Of a stretch of DNA of 12,468 nucleotides, positions 1 to 7,301 are shown piece after piece. Origin of the DNA: CAG-791 sp963596015 (GTDB lineage Bacteria; Bacillota; Clostridia; Lachnospirales; Lachnospiraceae); contig CAVBJS010000068.1 in NCBI GenBank assembly GCA_963596015.1, forward strand, positions 1-12,468. The letters are read 5' to 3'. Under the pieces are notes generated by a model. The model saw only the letters and a program-made list of their open reading frames with translations. It was not told the DNA's origin and made no database searches. The translations under genes and the position numbers were made by a program. Every line of letters begins with the position of its first letter. Within the stretch, counting starts at the first letter, position 1.

Positions 1-2
1 TG

Positions 3-138
3 TCTGAGCATCCCCGCATCAGGCGGGGATGCGAGTTCGGGCCGTGCCATCCGCAGGCGAGAGGCGATCATAAGCAAAACGGCGCAAAGTGCATGGTGCG
101 AGACATCTGCTGCGCTCCGGTGCATGGCCGGGCGACAC
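3..138 (+). repeat. Dispersed ~136-bp repeat, left copy, with hairpin end
   Basis: This stretch matches the reverse complement of 12332-12468 with six substitutions (positions 45, 58, 71, 94, 111, 134) and one single-base gap, about 95% identity by hand alignment. Its outer end holds a perfect hairpin, with arms 8-17 and 23-32 (GCATCCCCGC / GCGGGGATGC) around a 5-nt loop. The octamer GTGCATGG occurs at 89-96 and again at 120-127. It is much more GC-rich than the sequence that follows. No transposase or RNA family was recognised. It may be a MITE-like relic, a REP/BIME-like chromosomal repeat or a structured RNA; the sequence alone does not decide. Confidence 0.9.
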
Positions 139-193
139 TAAATTATCAATGTAACACCATAGCGGTATTATACAGCCACTATGAATATTACTC

Positions 194-223
194 TTGTAAA
201 ATACAGATACGATGTTGTATGAT
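194..223 (+). promoter_or_regulatory. Putative sigma-A promoter for yajC
   Basis: TTGTAA at 194-199 (4/6 match to the -35 consensus) and TATGAT at 218-223 (5/6 match to -10) are separated by 18 bp, in an AT-rich stretch between the left repeat and yajC. Transcription would start near 230 and give a leader of about 45 nt. The rest of 139-276 shows no further structure I can support. The call rests on pattern matching only. Confidence 0.5.
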
Positions 224-276
224 ATTGCTTAGTTTTGCAGAATAAAAAGATCCATATTGAAGGAGGATTCACCGAC

Positions 277-645
277 ATGAATTTAACAGGTATGATGCTG
301 ACATCCGGCAGTTCCACAGGCAGCATGGGAATGGTTTCCATCATTTACATCGTTGCACTGGTAGCTTTTTTCTATTTCTTCCTGATTCGTCCCCAGAGAA
401 AAGAAAAGCAGAATAAAGAGAACATGCTCTCCACTCTGGCAGTGGGAGACAGCGTTCTGACTACCGCAGGATTCTACGGCATCGTTATCGATATGACGGA
501 AGATACCGTTATCGTAGAGTTCGGTAACAACCGTAACTGCCGTATCCCTATGCAGAGAGAGGCTATCGTTCAGATCGAGAAGCCTGAGGATGCTGTAGAG
601 GCTGCTGCTGCAGAGGATAAGAAGGACAAGAAAGAAAAGAAGTAA
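277..645 (+). CDS. yajC: YajC, preprotein translocase accessory subunit
   Basis: Small single-pass membrane protein that associates with SecDF and the SecYEG translocon in protein export. The start at 277 gives 122 residues and follows AGGAGG at 261-266. A TTG at 235 would add 14 residues but has no good ribosome-binding site. One hydrophobic segment spans about residues 18-37 (VSIIYIVALVAFFYFFLI). It is followed at once by RPQRKEKQ, the hallmark of the family, and by a small cytoplasmic domain with the GDSVLTTAGFYGIV motif (the family usually has TxGG). The tail is rich in Ala, Lys and Glu. Length is normal. In many Firmicutes yajC sits next to tgt or secDF; here the upstream side is the dispersed repeat and downstream is leuB, so it appears to be transcribed alone. 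Confidence 0.93.
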   Translation: MNLTGMMLTSGSSTGSMGMVSIIYIVALVAFFYFFLIRPQRKEKQNKENMLSTLAVGDSVLTTAGFYGIVIDMTEDTVIVEFGNNRNCRIPMQREAIVQIEKPEDAVEAAAAEDKKDKKEKK

Positions 646-689
646 GAAATGCCGCGGGTCTGCCGCACAGACTAAGAAACCGACACAGG

Positions 690-723
690 AGGAAGGCGCG
701 GGTTGACCGGCCTTCCTGCTTTT
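690..723 (+). terminator. Probable intrinsic terminator after yajC
   Basis: AGGAAGGC (690-697) pairs perfectly with GCCTTCCT (710-717) across a 12-nt loop and is followed by GC and then TTTT (720-723). It lies 45 bp past the yajC stop and about 60 bp before leuB, so it probably separates the two. The T-tract is short, and some read-through into leuB is possible. The loop contains TTGACC (703-708), which resembles a -35 box, but no properly spaced -10 was found. No T-box sequence was seen ahead of leuB. Confidence 0.6.
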
Positions 724-782
724 ATATTGCGAAATTCTACCTCACGTGCCGCAACAAATTGCGACAAGAAAGAAGGATAAAA

Positions 783-1874
783 ATGAATCTGAATATTGCC
801 TGCATTGCCGGAGACGGCATTGGACCTGAGATCGTAGCGGAAGCCAGAAAAGTACTGGATGTGGTTTGCAAAAAGTATGGCCATACCATCGAATACAAGG
901 ATATCCTGATGGGCGGTGCCTCCATCGATGTTTACGGTGAGCCTCTGACCGATGAGACCATCGCCATCGCCAAGAGCAGCGATGCGGTACTGATGGGCAG
1001 CATCGGCGGTGATGCGGCTACCTCTTCCTGGTATCAGTTACCCCCGGAAAAGCGTCCGGAAGCCGGCCTTTTAAAGCTGCGCAAGGCTCTTGGGTTATAT
1101 GCTAACCTTCGCCCTGCTTACCTTTTCAAGGAGCTGGCTGATTCCTGCCCCCTGGCAGCCAAAGAGGGCGGCCGTTCCTTTGATCTGGTCATCGTTCGCG
1201 AGCTTACCGGCGGTCTGTACTTCGGTGCCCGCCATACCGAGGAAAAGGATGGCCTGCTTACCGCAGTAGATACCGCTGTCTATAATGAAAACGAGATCCG
1301 CCGCATCGCAAAGACCGCTTTCGAGATCGCTATGAAGAGAGATAAGCGGGTCACCAGCGTAGATAAGTCCAACGTGCTGGATACCTCCAGACTCTGGAAA
1401 AAGGTGGTAACAGAAGTCTCCGCTGATTATCCGGAAGTTACCTTAAGCCACATGCTGGTAGATAACTGCGCTATGCAGCTGGTAAAGGATCCGGAGCAGT
1501 TCGATGTCATTGTCACCGGCAATATGTTCGGCGACATCCTTTCCGATGAAGCCAGCATGATCACCGGTTCTATCGGCATGCTGTCCTCCGCTTCCTTAAA
1601 TGAGACTAGCTTTGGCCTGTATGAGCCCAGCCACGGCTCTGCACCGGACATTGCAGGCAAGAATATCGCCAACCCCATTGCCACCATTCTCTCTGCAGCC
1701 ATGATGCTGCGGTATTCCTTCTCTCTGGAAGAAGAGGCAAAGGCTATCGAGGATGCAGTACAGAAGGCACTTTCCGACGGCTTCAGAACCACCGATCTGG
1801 TAAGAGGCAGCCAGGAAGGCATCACCAAAGTAAGCTGCACCGAAATGGGAGATGTGATCGCCGCAAGAATTTAA
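783..1874 (+). CDS. leuB: 3-isopropylmalate dehydrogenase
   Basis: Oxidises and decarboxylates (2R,3S)-3-isopropylmalate with NAD+ to 2-ketoisocaproate in leucine synthesis; a cytoplasmic homodimer requiring Mg2+ or Mn2+. The start at 783 gives 363 residues and has AGAAGG at 771-776; a TTG at 759 is less likely. Family motifs are intact: RKALGLYANLRPA (from Arg100, including Arg110), VRELTGGLYFG (Arg139, Tyr146), DKSNVLD (Lys195), VDNCAMQL (Asp227) and GDILSDEASM (Asp251, Asp255), together giving the substrate and metal site. EPSHGSAPDIAGK is the NAD-specific loop that separates LeuB from isocitrate dehydrogenase. It is probably the first gene of the leuB-ilvD-ilvB-ldt-serC-serA run. No leuA, leuC or leuD is nearby, so the rest of the leucine branch is encoded elsewhere. 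Confidence 0.97.
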   Translation: MNLNIACIAGDGIGPEIVAEARKVLDVVCKKYGHTIEYKDILMGGASIDVYGEPLTDETIAIAKSSDAVLMGSIGGDAATSSWYQLPPEKRPEAGLLKLRKALGLYANLRPAYLFKELADSCPLAAKEGGRSFDLVIVRELTGGLYFGARHTEEKDGLLTAVDTAVYNENEIRRIAKTAFEIAMKRDKRVTSVDKSNVLDTSRLWKKVVTEVSADYPEVTLSHMLVDNCAMQLVKDPEQFDVIVTGNMFGDILSDEASMITGSIGMLSSASLNETSFGLYEPSHGSAPDIAGKNIANPIATILSAAMMLRYSFSLEEEAKAIEDAVQKALSDGFRTTDLVRGSQEGITKVSCTEMGDVIAARI

Positions 1875-1935
1875 TTGCTGTATATTGATAAAGTGACAGC
1901 AAGACAGAAGATGATAAACTGTAGAATGCTGCAGT
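1875..1935 (+). other. Intercistronic region with two hairpins (leuB-ilvD)
   Basis: The 76-bp gap between leuB and ilvD is the longest in the run. TTGCTGT (1875-1881), directly after the leuB stop, pairs perfectly with ACAGCAA (1896-1902). ACTGTAG (1918-1924) pairs with CTGCAGT (1929-1935) with one G-U pair and a 4-nt loop, just ahead of the ilvD ribosome-binding site AAGGAGG (1938-1944). Neither hairpin has a T-tract, so they are not typical terminators. They could stabilise or process the mRNA or affect ilvD translation. Confidence 0.4.
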
Positions 1936-1950
1936 ATAAGGAGGTTAGGT

Positions 1951-3627
1951 ATGAACAGTGATTCTGTAAAGACAGGTGTCTCTCAGGCACCCCATCGCAG
2001 CTTATTCAACGCCCTGGGCTACACAGAGGAAGAGCGCAGACGCCCTATGATCGGTATTGTCAGCTCCTTTAATGAGATCGTTCCCGGCCACATGAACCTG
2101 GATAAGATCACGGAGGCTGTAAAGCTGGGCGTGGCCATGGCCGGCGGTATGCCGGTGGTATTCCCGGCCATCGCTGTATGTGATGGTATCGCCATGGGCC
2201 ATATCGGTATGAAGTATTCTCTGGTGACCAGAGATCTGATCGCAGATTCCACGGAATGTATGGCCAGAGCCCACGGTTTTGACGGCCTGGTAATGATCCC
2301 TAACTGCGATAAGAACGTTCCCGGTCTGCTGATGGCAGCTGCCAGACTGAACATCCCCACTGTTTTCGTATCCGGCGGTCCTATGCTGGCCGGCCATGTG
2401 GAAGGCAGAAAGAGAAGTCTTTCCTCCATGTTCGAGGCAGTAGGTTCTGTGGCAGCAGGCACCATGACCATGGAGCAGCTGTGTGAGTATGAGGAAAAGG
2501 TTTGCCCTACCTGCGGCTCCTGTTCCGGTATGTATACCGCCAATTCCATGAACTGCCTGACCGAGGCCATCGGCATGGGTCTTAAGGGCAACGGCACCAT
2601 TCCCGCTGTTTATTCCGCCAGGATCCGTCTGGCAAAGCATGCCGGCATGAAGATCATGGATCTGGTGCGCGACAATGTCCGTCCCAGAGATATCATGACC
2701 AAGGAAGCTTTTGAGAATGCCCTGACCGTAGATATGGCACTGGGATGTTCTACCAATACCATGCTGCATCTGCCCGCCATCGCCCATGAGGCCGGCATCG
2801 AGATCAACATGGAGATCGCCAATGAGATCTCTGACCGCACTCCGAACCTGTGTCACTTAGCGCCTGCCGGTGCTACTTACATGGAAGATCTGAATGAGGC
2901 CGGCGGTGTGTATGCAGTCATGAACGAACTGTCCAAGAAAAACCTGCTGCACTTAGAGCTTCCCACCGTTACCGGCAAGACCGTAGGAGAGAATATCAAG
3001 GACTGCGTAAATCTTGATCCCGAGACCATCCGTCCCATTGACAATCCCTACAGCCAGACCGGCGGTATCGCCGTATTAAAGGGTAACCTGGCACCGGATA
3101 CAGGCGTGGTAAAGCGCAGCGCCGTAGTGCCGGAGATGATGGTACATGAAGGACCGGCCCGGGTATTTGATTGTGAAGAGGATGCCATTGCAGCCATCAC
3201 CGGAGGCAAGATCGTAGCAGGAGACGTAGTAGTCATCCGCTATGAAGGCCCGAAGGGCGGCCCCGGCATGAGAGAGATGCTTAATCCCACCTCAGCCATT
3301 GCAGGCATGGGCCTGGGTTCCAGCGTAGCACTGATCACCGACGGACGTTTCTCCGGTGCTTCCAGAGGCGCTTCCATCGGACACGTTTCTCCCGAGGCGG
3401 CTGTAGGCGGCCCCATCGCCCTGGTACAGGAAGGCGATATCATTTCCATCGATATTCCTGCCAATAAGCTGGAGCTTAAAGTTTCCGATGAGGAACTGGC
3501 AGCCAGAAAAGCAGCATGGAAGCCTCGTCAGCCTAAGGTAACCGACGGCTATCTCCATCGTTACTGTGCACTGGTCACCAGCGGCAACCGCGGCGCTATC
3601 CTGGAGTTGCCCAAAGAACAGCAGTAG
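1951..3627 (+). CDS. ilvD: Dihydroxy-acid dehydratase
   Basis: Iron-sulfur enzyme that dehydrates 2,3-dihydroxyisovalerate and 2,3-dihydroxy-3-methylvalerate to the 2-oxo acids that lead to valine, leucine and isoleucine. At 558 residues it has the usual family length. Visible motifs in order: FNEIVPGHMNLDKI (substrate-side loop), CDGIAMGH (Cys77), PNCDKNVPG (Cys119), CPTCGSCSGMYTANSMNCL (Cys185, Cys188, Cys191) and GRFSGASRGASIGHVSPEAA near the C-terminus. The cysteines at 119 and in the 185-191 cluster are the likely Fe-S ligands; cluster type cannot be settled here. The start follows AAGGAGG with 6-nt spacing. ilvB begins 12 bp after its stop, which points to co-transcription. Confidence 0.97.
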   Translation: MNSDSVKTGVSQAPHRSLFNALGYTEEERRRPMIGIVSSFNEIVPGHMNLDKITEAVKLGVAMAGGMPVVFPAIAVCDGIAMGHIGMKYSLVTRDLIADSTECMARAHGFDGLVMIPNCDKNVPGLLMAAARLNIPTVFVSGGPMLAGHVEGRKRSLSSMFEAVGSVAAGTMTMEQLCEYEEKVCPTCGSCSGMYTANSMNCLTEAIGMGLKGNGTIPAVYSARIRLAKHAGMKIMDLVRDNVRPRDIMTKEAFENALTVDMALGCSTNTMLHLPAIAHEAGIEINMEIANEISDRTPNLCHLAPAGATYMEDLNEAGGVYAVMNELSKKNLLHLELPTVTGKTVGENIKDCVNLDPETIRPIDNPYSQTGGIAVLKGNLAPDTGVVKRSAVVPEMMVHEGPARVFDCEEDAIAAITGGKIVAGDVVVIRYEGPKGGPGMREMLNPTSAIAGMGLGSSVALITDGRFSGASRGASIGHVSPEAAVGGPIALVQEGDIISIDIPANKLELKVSDEELAARKAAWKPRQPKVTDGYLHRYCALVTSGNRGAILELPKEQQ

Positions 3628-3639
3628 GAGGAGACGGAT

Positions 3640-5319
3640 ATGCAGCTGACAGGAGCAGAAATCGTAGTAGCCTGCCTGGAGGAACAGGGTGTTGATACCG
3701 TGTTCGGTTATCCGGGCGGCACGATCTTAAATGTATATGATGCCCTTTATAAGCAGGATAAGATCCGACATATCCTGACATCCCACGAGCAGGGCGCAGC
3801 CCATGCCGCTGACGGCTATGCCAGATCTACCGGCAAGGTAGGTGTATGCCTGGCTACCAGCGGCCCCGGTGCCACCAACCTGGTGACCGGTATCGCTACG
3901 GCATATATGGATTCCGTGCCGATCGTAGCTATCACCTGTAACGTAAATCTGCCGTTACTTGGCAAGGATACCTTCCAGGAGGTAGATATCGCCGGCATCA
4001 CCATGCCTATTACCAAGCACGGTTATATCGTCAAGGATATCAATATCCTGGCAGATACCATCCGCAAGGCGTTCCGCATTGCCAGATCCGGCCGTCCCGG
4101 CCCGGTACTGGTGGATATCACCAAGGACGTGACCGCTGCTGTCTGCGAATTTGAAAAGCAGACACCCCAGCTTACACTGCCCAAGAAGACCGGCTTTACC
4201 ACCCAGGATCTGGAAAAAGCAGCCCGGATGATCAACGAAGCCAAGCGTCCCATGCTTTATGTGGGCGGCGGCGCCGCTATTTCCGGTGCATCGCAGCAGG
4301 TACGGGAGCTGGCAGCGCGCATGGATGCAGCCGTATGCGATACCCTGATGGGCAAAGGCGTCTTTGACGGACATGACAGTCATTATACCGGCATGGTAGG
4401 CATGCACGGCACCAAGACCAGCAACTACGGCGTATGCGAGTGTGATCTGCTGGTGGCTTTAGGTGCCCGGTTTGACGACCGCGTAACGGGTAACGCCAGC
4501 AAATTCGCTGATAAAGCCAAGATCCTGCAGATCGATATCGATGCGGCAGAGATCAATAAAAATGTAAAGGTAGATCATTCCGTCGTAGGAGACCTTAAGG
4601 AAGTACTTACCGCCTTAAATCCCATGGTGGAAGAGACCCGGCATGAAGAATGGCTGACTCATCTTGCGGAATATAAGGAAAAATTCCCGCTGGTATGCGA
4701 TGACAGCAAGCTGACCTGTCCCCTGATCATCAGTAAGCTGGATGAGCTGACACAGGGTCAGGCTATCATCACCACCGATGTGGGACAGCATCAGATGTGG
4801 GCTGCACAGTTTTATACTTTCTCCCAGCCCCGCACCTTCTTAACCTCCGGCGGCCTCGGTACTATGGGCTATGGCCTCGGCGCCTGCATCGGCGCGAAGA
4901 CCGCCCATCCGGAAAAGACCGTCATCAATATCGGCGGTGACGGATGCTTCCGTATGAACATGAACGAACTGGCTACTGCCAGCCGTTACGATATCCCGAT
5001 CATTCAGGTTGTCATTGACAATCATGTGTTAGGCATGGTAAGACAATGGCAGACTTTATACTACGGCAAGAGATATTCCCAGACCGTTCTCCACGATAAG
5101 GTAGACTTCTGCAAAGTCGCTGAAGGACTGGGCTGCCGTGCGATCCGTGTAGAAAAACCCCAGGAACTGGAAGGTGCCATCAAAGAAGCACTTTCCTGTA
5201 AGGGACCTGTTGTACTGGATTGCATCATCGATGACGATGATAAGGTATTTCCGATGGTATCACCGGGAGCATCCATTGCGGAGGCTTTTGATGCTTCCGA
5301 TCTGCAGGAGCAGTCATAA
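3640..5319 (+). CDS. ilvB: Acetolactate synthase, large (catalytic) subunit
   Basis: TPP-dependent enzyme that joins two pyruvates to acetolactate, or pyruvate and 2-oxobutyrate to acetohydroxybutyrate: the committed step of branched-chain amino acid synthesis. The 559 residues carry the three TPP-enzyme domains: an N-terminal pyrimidine-binding domain with FGYPGG and the catalytic Glu50 in TSHEQGAAHAADGYAR, a central FAD-binding domain with GARFDDRVTG, and a C-terminal pyrophosphate domain with GGDG (Asp434) through Asn461, followed by HVLGMVRQWQ. These features fit the anabolic FAD-containing type rather than catabolic AlsS. The SD AGGAGG (3626-3631) overlaps the ilvD stop codon, implying coupled translation. 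No regulatory subunit gene ilvN follows, which is unusual because the two are commonly adjacent. Confidence 0.96.
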   Translation: MQLTGAEIVVACLEEQGVDTVFGYPGGTILNVYDALYKQDKIRHILTSHEQGAAHAADGYARSTGKVGVCLATSGPGATNLVTGIATAYMDSVPIVAITCNVNLPLLGKDTFQEVDIAGITMPITKHGYIVKDINILADTIRKAFRIARSGRPGPVLVDITKDVTAAVCEFEKQTPQLTLPKKTGFTTQDLEKAARMINEAKRPMLYVGGGAAISGASQQVRELAARMDAAVCDTLMGKGVFDGHDSHYTGMVGMHGTKTSNYGVCECDLLVALGARFDDRVTGNASKFADKAKILQIDIDAAEINKNVKVDHSVVGDLKEVLTALNPMVEETRHEEWLTHLAEYKEKFPLVCDDSKLTCPLIISKLDELTQGQAIITTDVGQHQMWAAQFYTFSQPRTFLTSGGLGTMGYGLGACIGAKTAHPEKTVINIGGDGCFRMNMNELATASRYDIPIIQVVIDNHVLGMVRQWQTLYYGKRYSQTVLHDKVDFCKVAEGLGCRAIRVEKPQELEGAIKEALSCKGPVVLDCIIDDDDKVFPMVSPGASIAEAFDASDLQEQS

Positions 5320-5348
5320 AGCAGGATATTAAGAGGGAGGACGATTCC

Positions 5349-6200
5349 ATGAAGAGGATTGCCGCACTGATTTTGGGGATGTTACTGACTATTTCCGTGG
5401 CCGCTTGTCCGTCTGTGACGGTATTTGCACAGGAAGGGCTGCCGGATGGTCCCAACTGCAATATCATCTATGATCTGGGAAACGGGCAGTACTACGCCAT
5501 TACCAAACCTATTGCCATGTCTATGATGATGACCAATCCCGATGGCAGCTATTATCTGGATCCGAATACCCAGTATTATGTGGTGGATGAGGCCAAGGTG
5601 GATGCTTTTCTCTCAGGCCTTGATTCTCTTTATGCCGGCCCGGAGAGCAATACTCTTCTTTTCCATGCCACAAGAGGAGAGGATGTGCAGGTAGAGGGCG
5701 GTACCATGACCAAGCGCTTCCTGGATGAGGATACGGAGTTTAGTTATCTGGGACAGGCCATCATGGAGCAGCGCCAGGAGGTGCACGTGCCCCAGTATGG
5801 TATCGGTAAGACTTACATCGAGTTGGATATGACCACCCAGAATCTCTATTACTATAAAAACGGCACCCTGGTGCTGGAGACCCCTATCGTGACAGGAAAG
5901 GTTTCCAGCGGAAACGGTTCTCCCACAGGTGTTTACTATGTCCGCGGCAAGAGCCGCAATGTGACCCTGATCAGCAGTAAGCCCAAGAATGATCCGGGTT
6001 ACTATGAGTCCTTTGTCAATTACTGGGTTCCCTTTGTGGGAAATTCCGTCGGCATTCATGACGCCACATGGCGTTCTAATTTTGGCGGCAACATTTATCA
6101 GAGCAGCGGTTCTCACGGCTGTATCAATGTGCCCCTTTCCAATATGGAGAAGCTCTTCCCGGAGACCGAAGTCGGTACCCCGGTTGTAGCATTTTATTAA
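5349..6200 (+). CDS. Secreted L,D-transpeptidase (YkuD domain)
   Basis: Predicted exported cell-wall enzyme that makes 3-3 peptidoglycan cross-links or attaches groups to stem peptides. The N-terminus is a signal peptide: MKR, a hydrophobic core to about residue 20, and a likely signal peptidase I site after VFA (before QEG). No lipobox or C-terminal anchor was seen. Residues ~35-155 form a domain I cannot assign with confidence. The YkuD domain occupies ~155-283, opening with TYIELDMTTQNLYYYKNG, and has the catalytic set His237 (GIHDATW), His256 and Cys258 in SHGCINVP. The enzyme should be active. SD GAGGGAGG lies at 5333-5340. It sits 29 bp after ilvB and 16 bp before serC, an odd place for an envelope gene, in an amino-acid biosynthesis run. 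Confidence 0.92.
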   Translation: MKRIAALILGMLLTISVAACPSVTVFAQEGLPDGPNCNIIYDLGNGQYYAITKPIAMSMMMTNPDGSYYLDPNTQYYVVDEAKVDAFLSGLDSLYAGPESNTLLFHATRGEDVQVEGGTMTKRFLDEDTEFSYLGQAIMEQRQEVHVPQYGIGKTYIELDMTTQNLYYYKNGTLVLETPIVTGKVSSGNGSPTGVYYVRGKSRNVTLISSKPKNDPGYYESFVNYWVPFVGNSVGIHDATWRSNFGGNIYQSSGSHGCINVPLSNMEKLFPETEVGTPVVAFY

Positions 6201-6216
6201 AGGAGGATATGAAAAA

Positions 6217-7299
6217 GTGGGACGTGTATTTAACTTTTCAGCAGGTCCGGCCATGCTGCCGGTAGAAGTACTGCAGGAAGCTGCAGATGAGATGCTTGAT
6301 TATCGCGGATGCGGTATGTCTGTTATGGAGATGAGTCACCGCAGTAAGATCTACGATGACATCATCAAAGAGGCAGAGAAGGATCTGCGTGAACTGATGA
6401 ACATTCCGGACAACTACAAGGTGCTGTTCTTACAGGGCGGTGCCAGCCAGCAGTTCGCTATGATCCCCATGAACCTTATGAAGAACCGCAAGGCCGCTTA
6501 TATCATCACCGGCCAGTGGGCAAAGAAGGCATGGAAGGAAGCACAGAAGTACGGCGATGCCGTTGCAGTGGCTTCTTCCGAGGATAAGACTTTTTCCTAT
6601 ATCCCCGATTGCTCCGATCTGGATATTCCGGAGGATGCAGACTATGTCTACATCTGCGAGAATAATACCATTTACGGCACCAAGTACAAACAGCTGCCCA
6701 ACACCAAGGGCCACATTCTGGTAGCAGATGTTTCTTCCTGCTTCCTTTCCGAGCCCATCGACGTATCCAAATACGGCGTCGTTTACGGCGGCGTACAGAA
6801 GAATGTAGGCCCTGCAGGCGTGGTCATCGTCATCATCCGTGAGGATCTGATCAGCGAGGACGTGCTGCCTGGCACTCCTACCATGCTGTCCTATAAGACC
6901 CATGCAGACGCAGATTCTCTTTACAATACCCCGCCGGCATACGGCATTTACATCTGCGGCAAGGTATTTAAGTGGTTAAAGAAGCAGGGCGGTCTGGAAG
7001 CTATGAAGGAGCGCAATGAAAAGAAGGCTGCTATCCTTTATGATTTCTTAGATCAGAGCAAGCTTTTCCACGGCACCGTAGAGCCCAAGGATCGTTCTCT
7101 GATGAACGTTCCCTTTGTCACCGGCGATAAGGACTTAGATGCCAAGTTCGTTAAGGAAGCAGAGGCAGAAGGTCTGGTAAGCCTGAAGGGTCACCGCACC
7201 GTAGGCGGTATGCGTGCCAGCATTTACAATGCTATGCCTCAGGAAGGCGTAGAGAAGCTGGTAGAGTTTATGAAAAAATTTGAGAAGGAGAACGCATAA
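6217..7299 (+). CDS. serC: Phosphoserine aminotransferase
   Basis: PLP enzyme (class V aminotransferase family) that converts 3-phosphohydroxypyruvate and glutamate to O-phosphoserine, the second step of serine synthesis; it can also act in vitamin B6 synthesis in some bacteria. At 360 residues it has the usual length. VFNFSAGPAMLP at the N-terminus, LQGGASQQFAMIPMNL (phosphate/PLP loop) and YGGVQKNVGPAG with the Schiff-base Lys195 identify it. GTG at 6217 is the start, since it alone keeps the conserved N-terminus; AGGAGG (6201-6206) stands 10 nt away. An ATG at 6209 is in another frame and only 2 nt from the SD. The gene is followed by serA after 2 bp, so the two are clearly a pair. Confidence 0.97.
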   Translation: MGRVFNFSAGPAMLPVEVLQEAADEMLDYRGCGMSVMEMSHRSKIYDDIIKEAEKDLRELMNIPDNYKVLFLQGGASQQFAMIPMNLMKNRKAAYIITGQWAKKAWKEAQKYGDAVAVASSEDKTFSYIPDCSDLDIPEDADYVYICENNTIYGTKYKQLPNTKGHILVADVSSCFLSEPIDVSKYGVVYGGVQKNVGPAGVVIVIIREDLISEDVLPGTPTMLSYKTHADADSLYNTPPAYGIYICGKVFKWLKKQGGLEAMKERNEKKAAILYDFLDQSKLFHGTVEPKDRSLMNVPFVTGDKDLDAKFVKEAEAEGLVSLKGHRTVGGMRASIYNAMPQEGVEKLVEFMKKFEKENA

Positions 7300-7301
7300 T
7301 T

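Noticed and set aside
646..782. T-box or leucine attenuator ahead of leuB
   Set aside because: No T-box consensus (GGGTGGTACCGCG-like), no run of Leu codons in a leader peptide and only about 137 bp of space; the hairpin there fits a terminator for yajC.
2002..2856. Long minus-strand open frame (284 codons) opposite ilvD
   Set aside because: It is rich in His, Gly and Gln as expected from the antisense of a GC-rich gene, matches no family I know, and lies wholly within ilvD.
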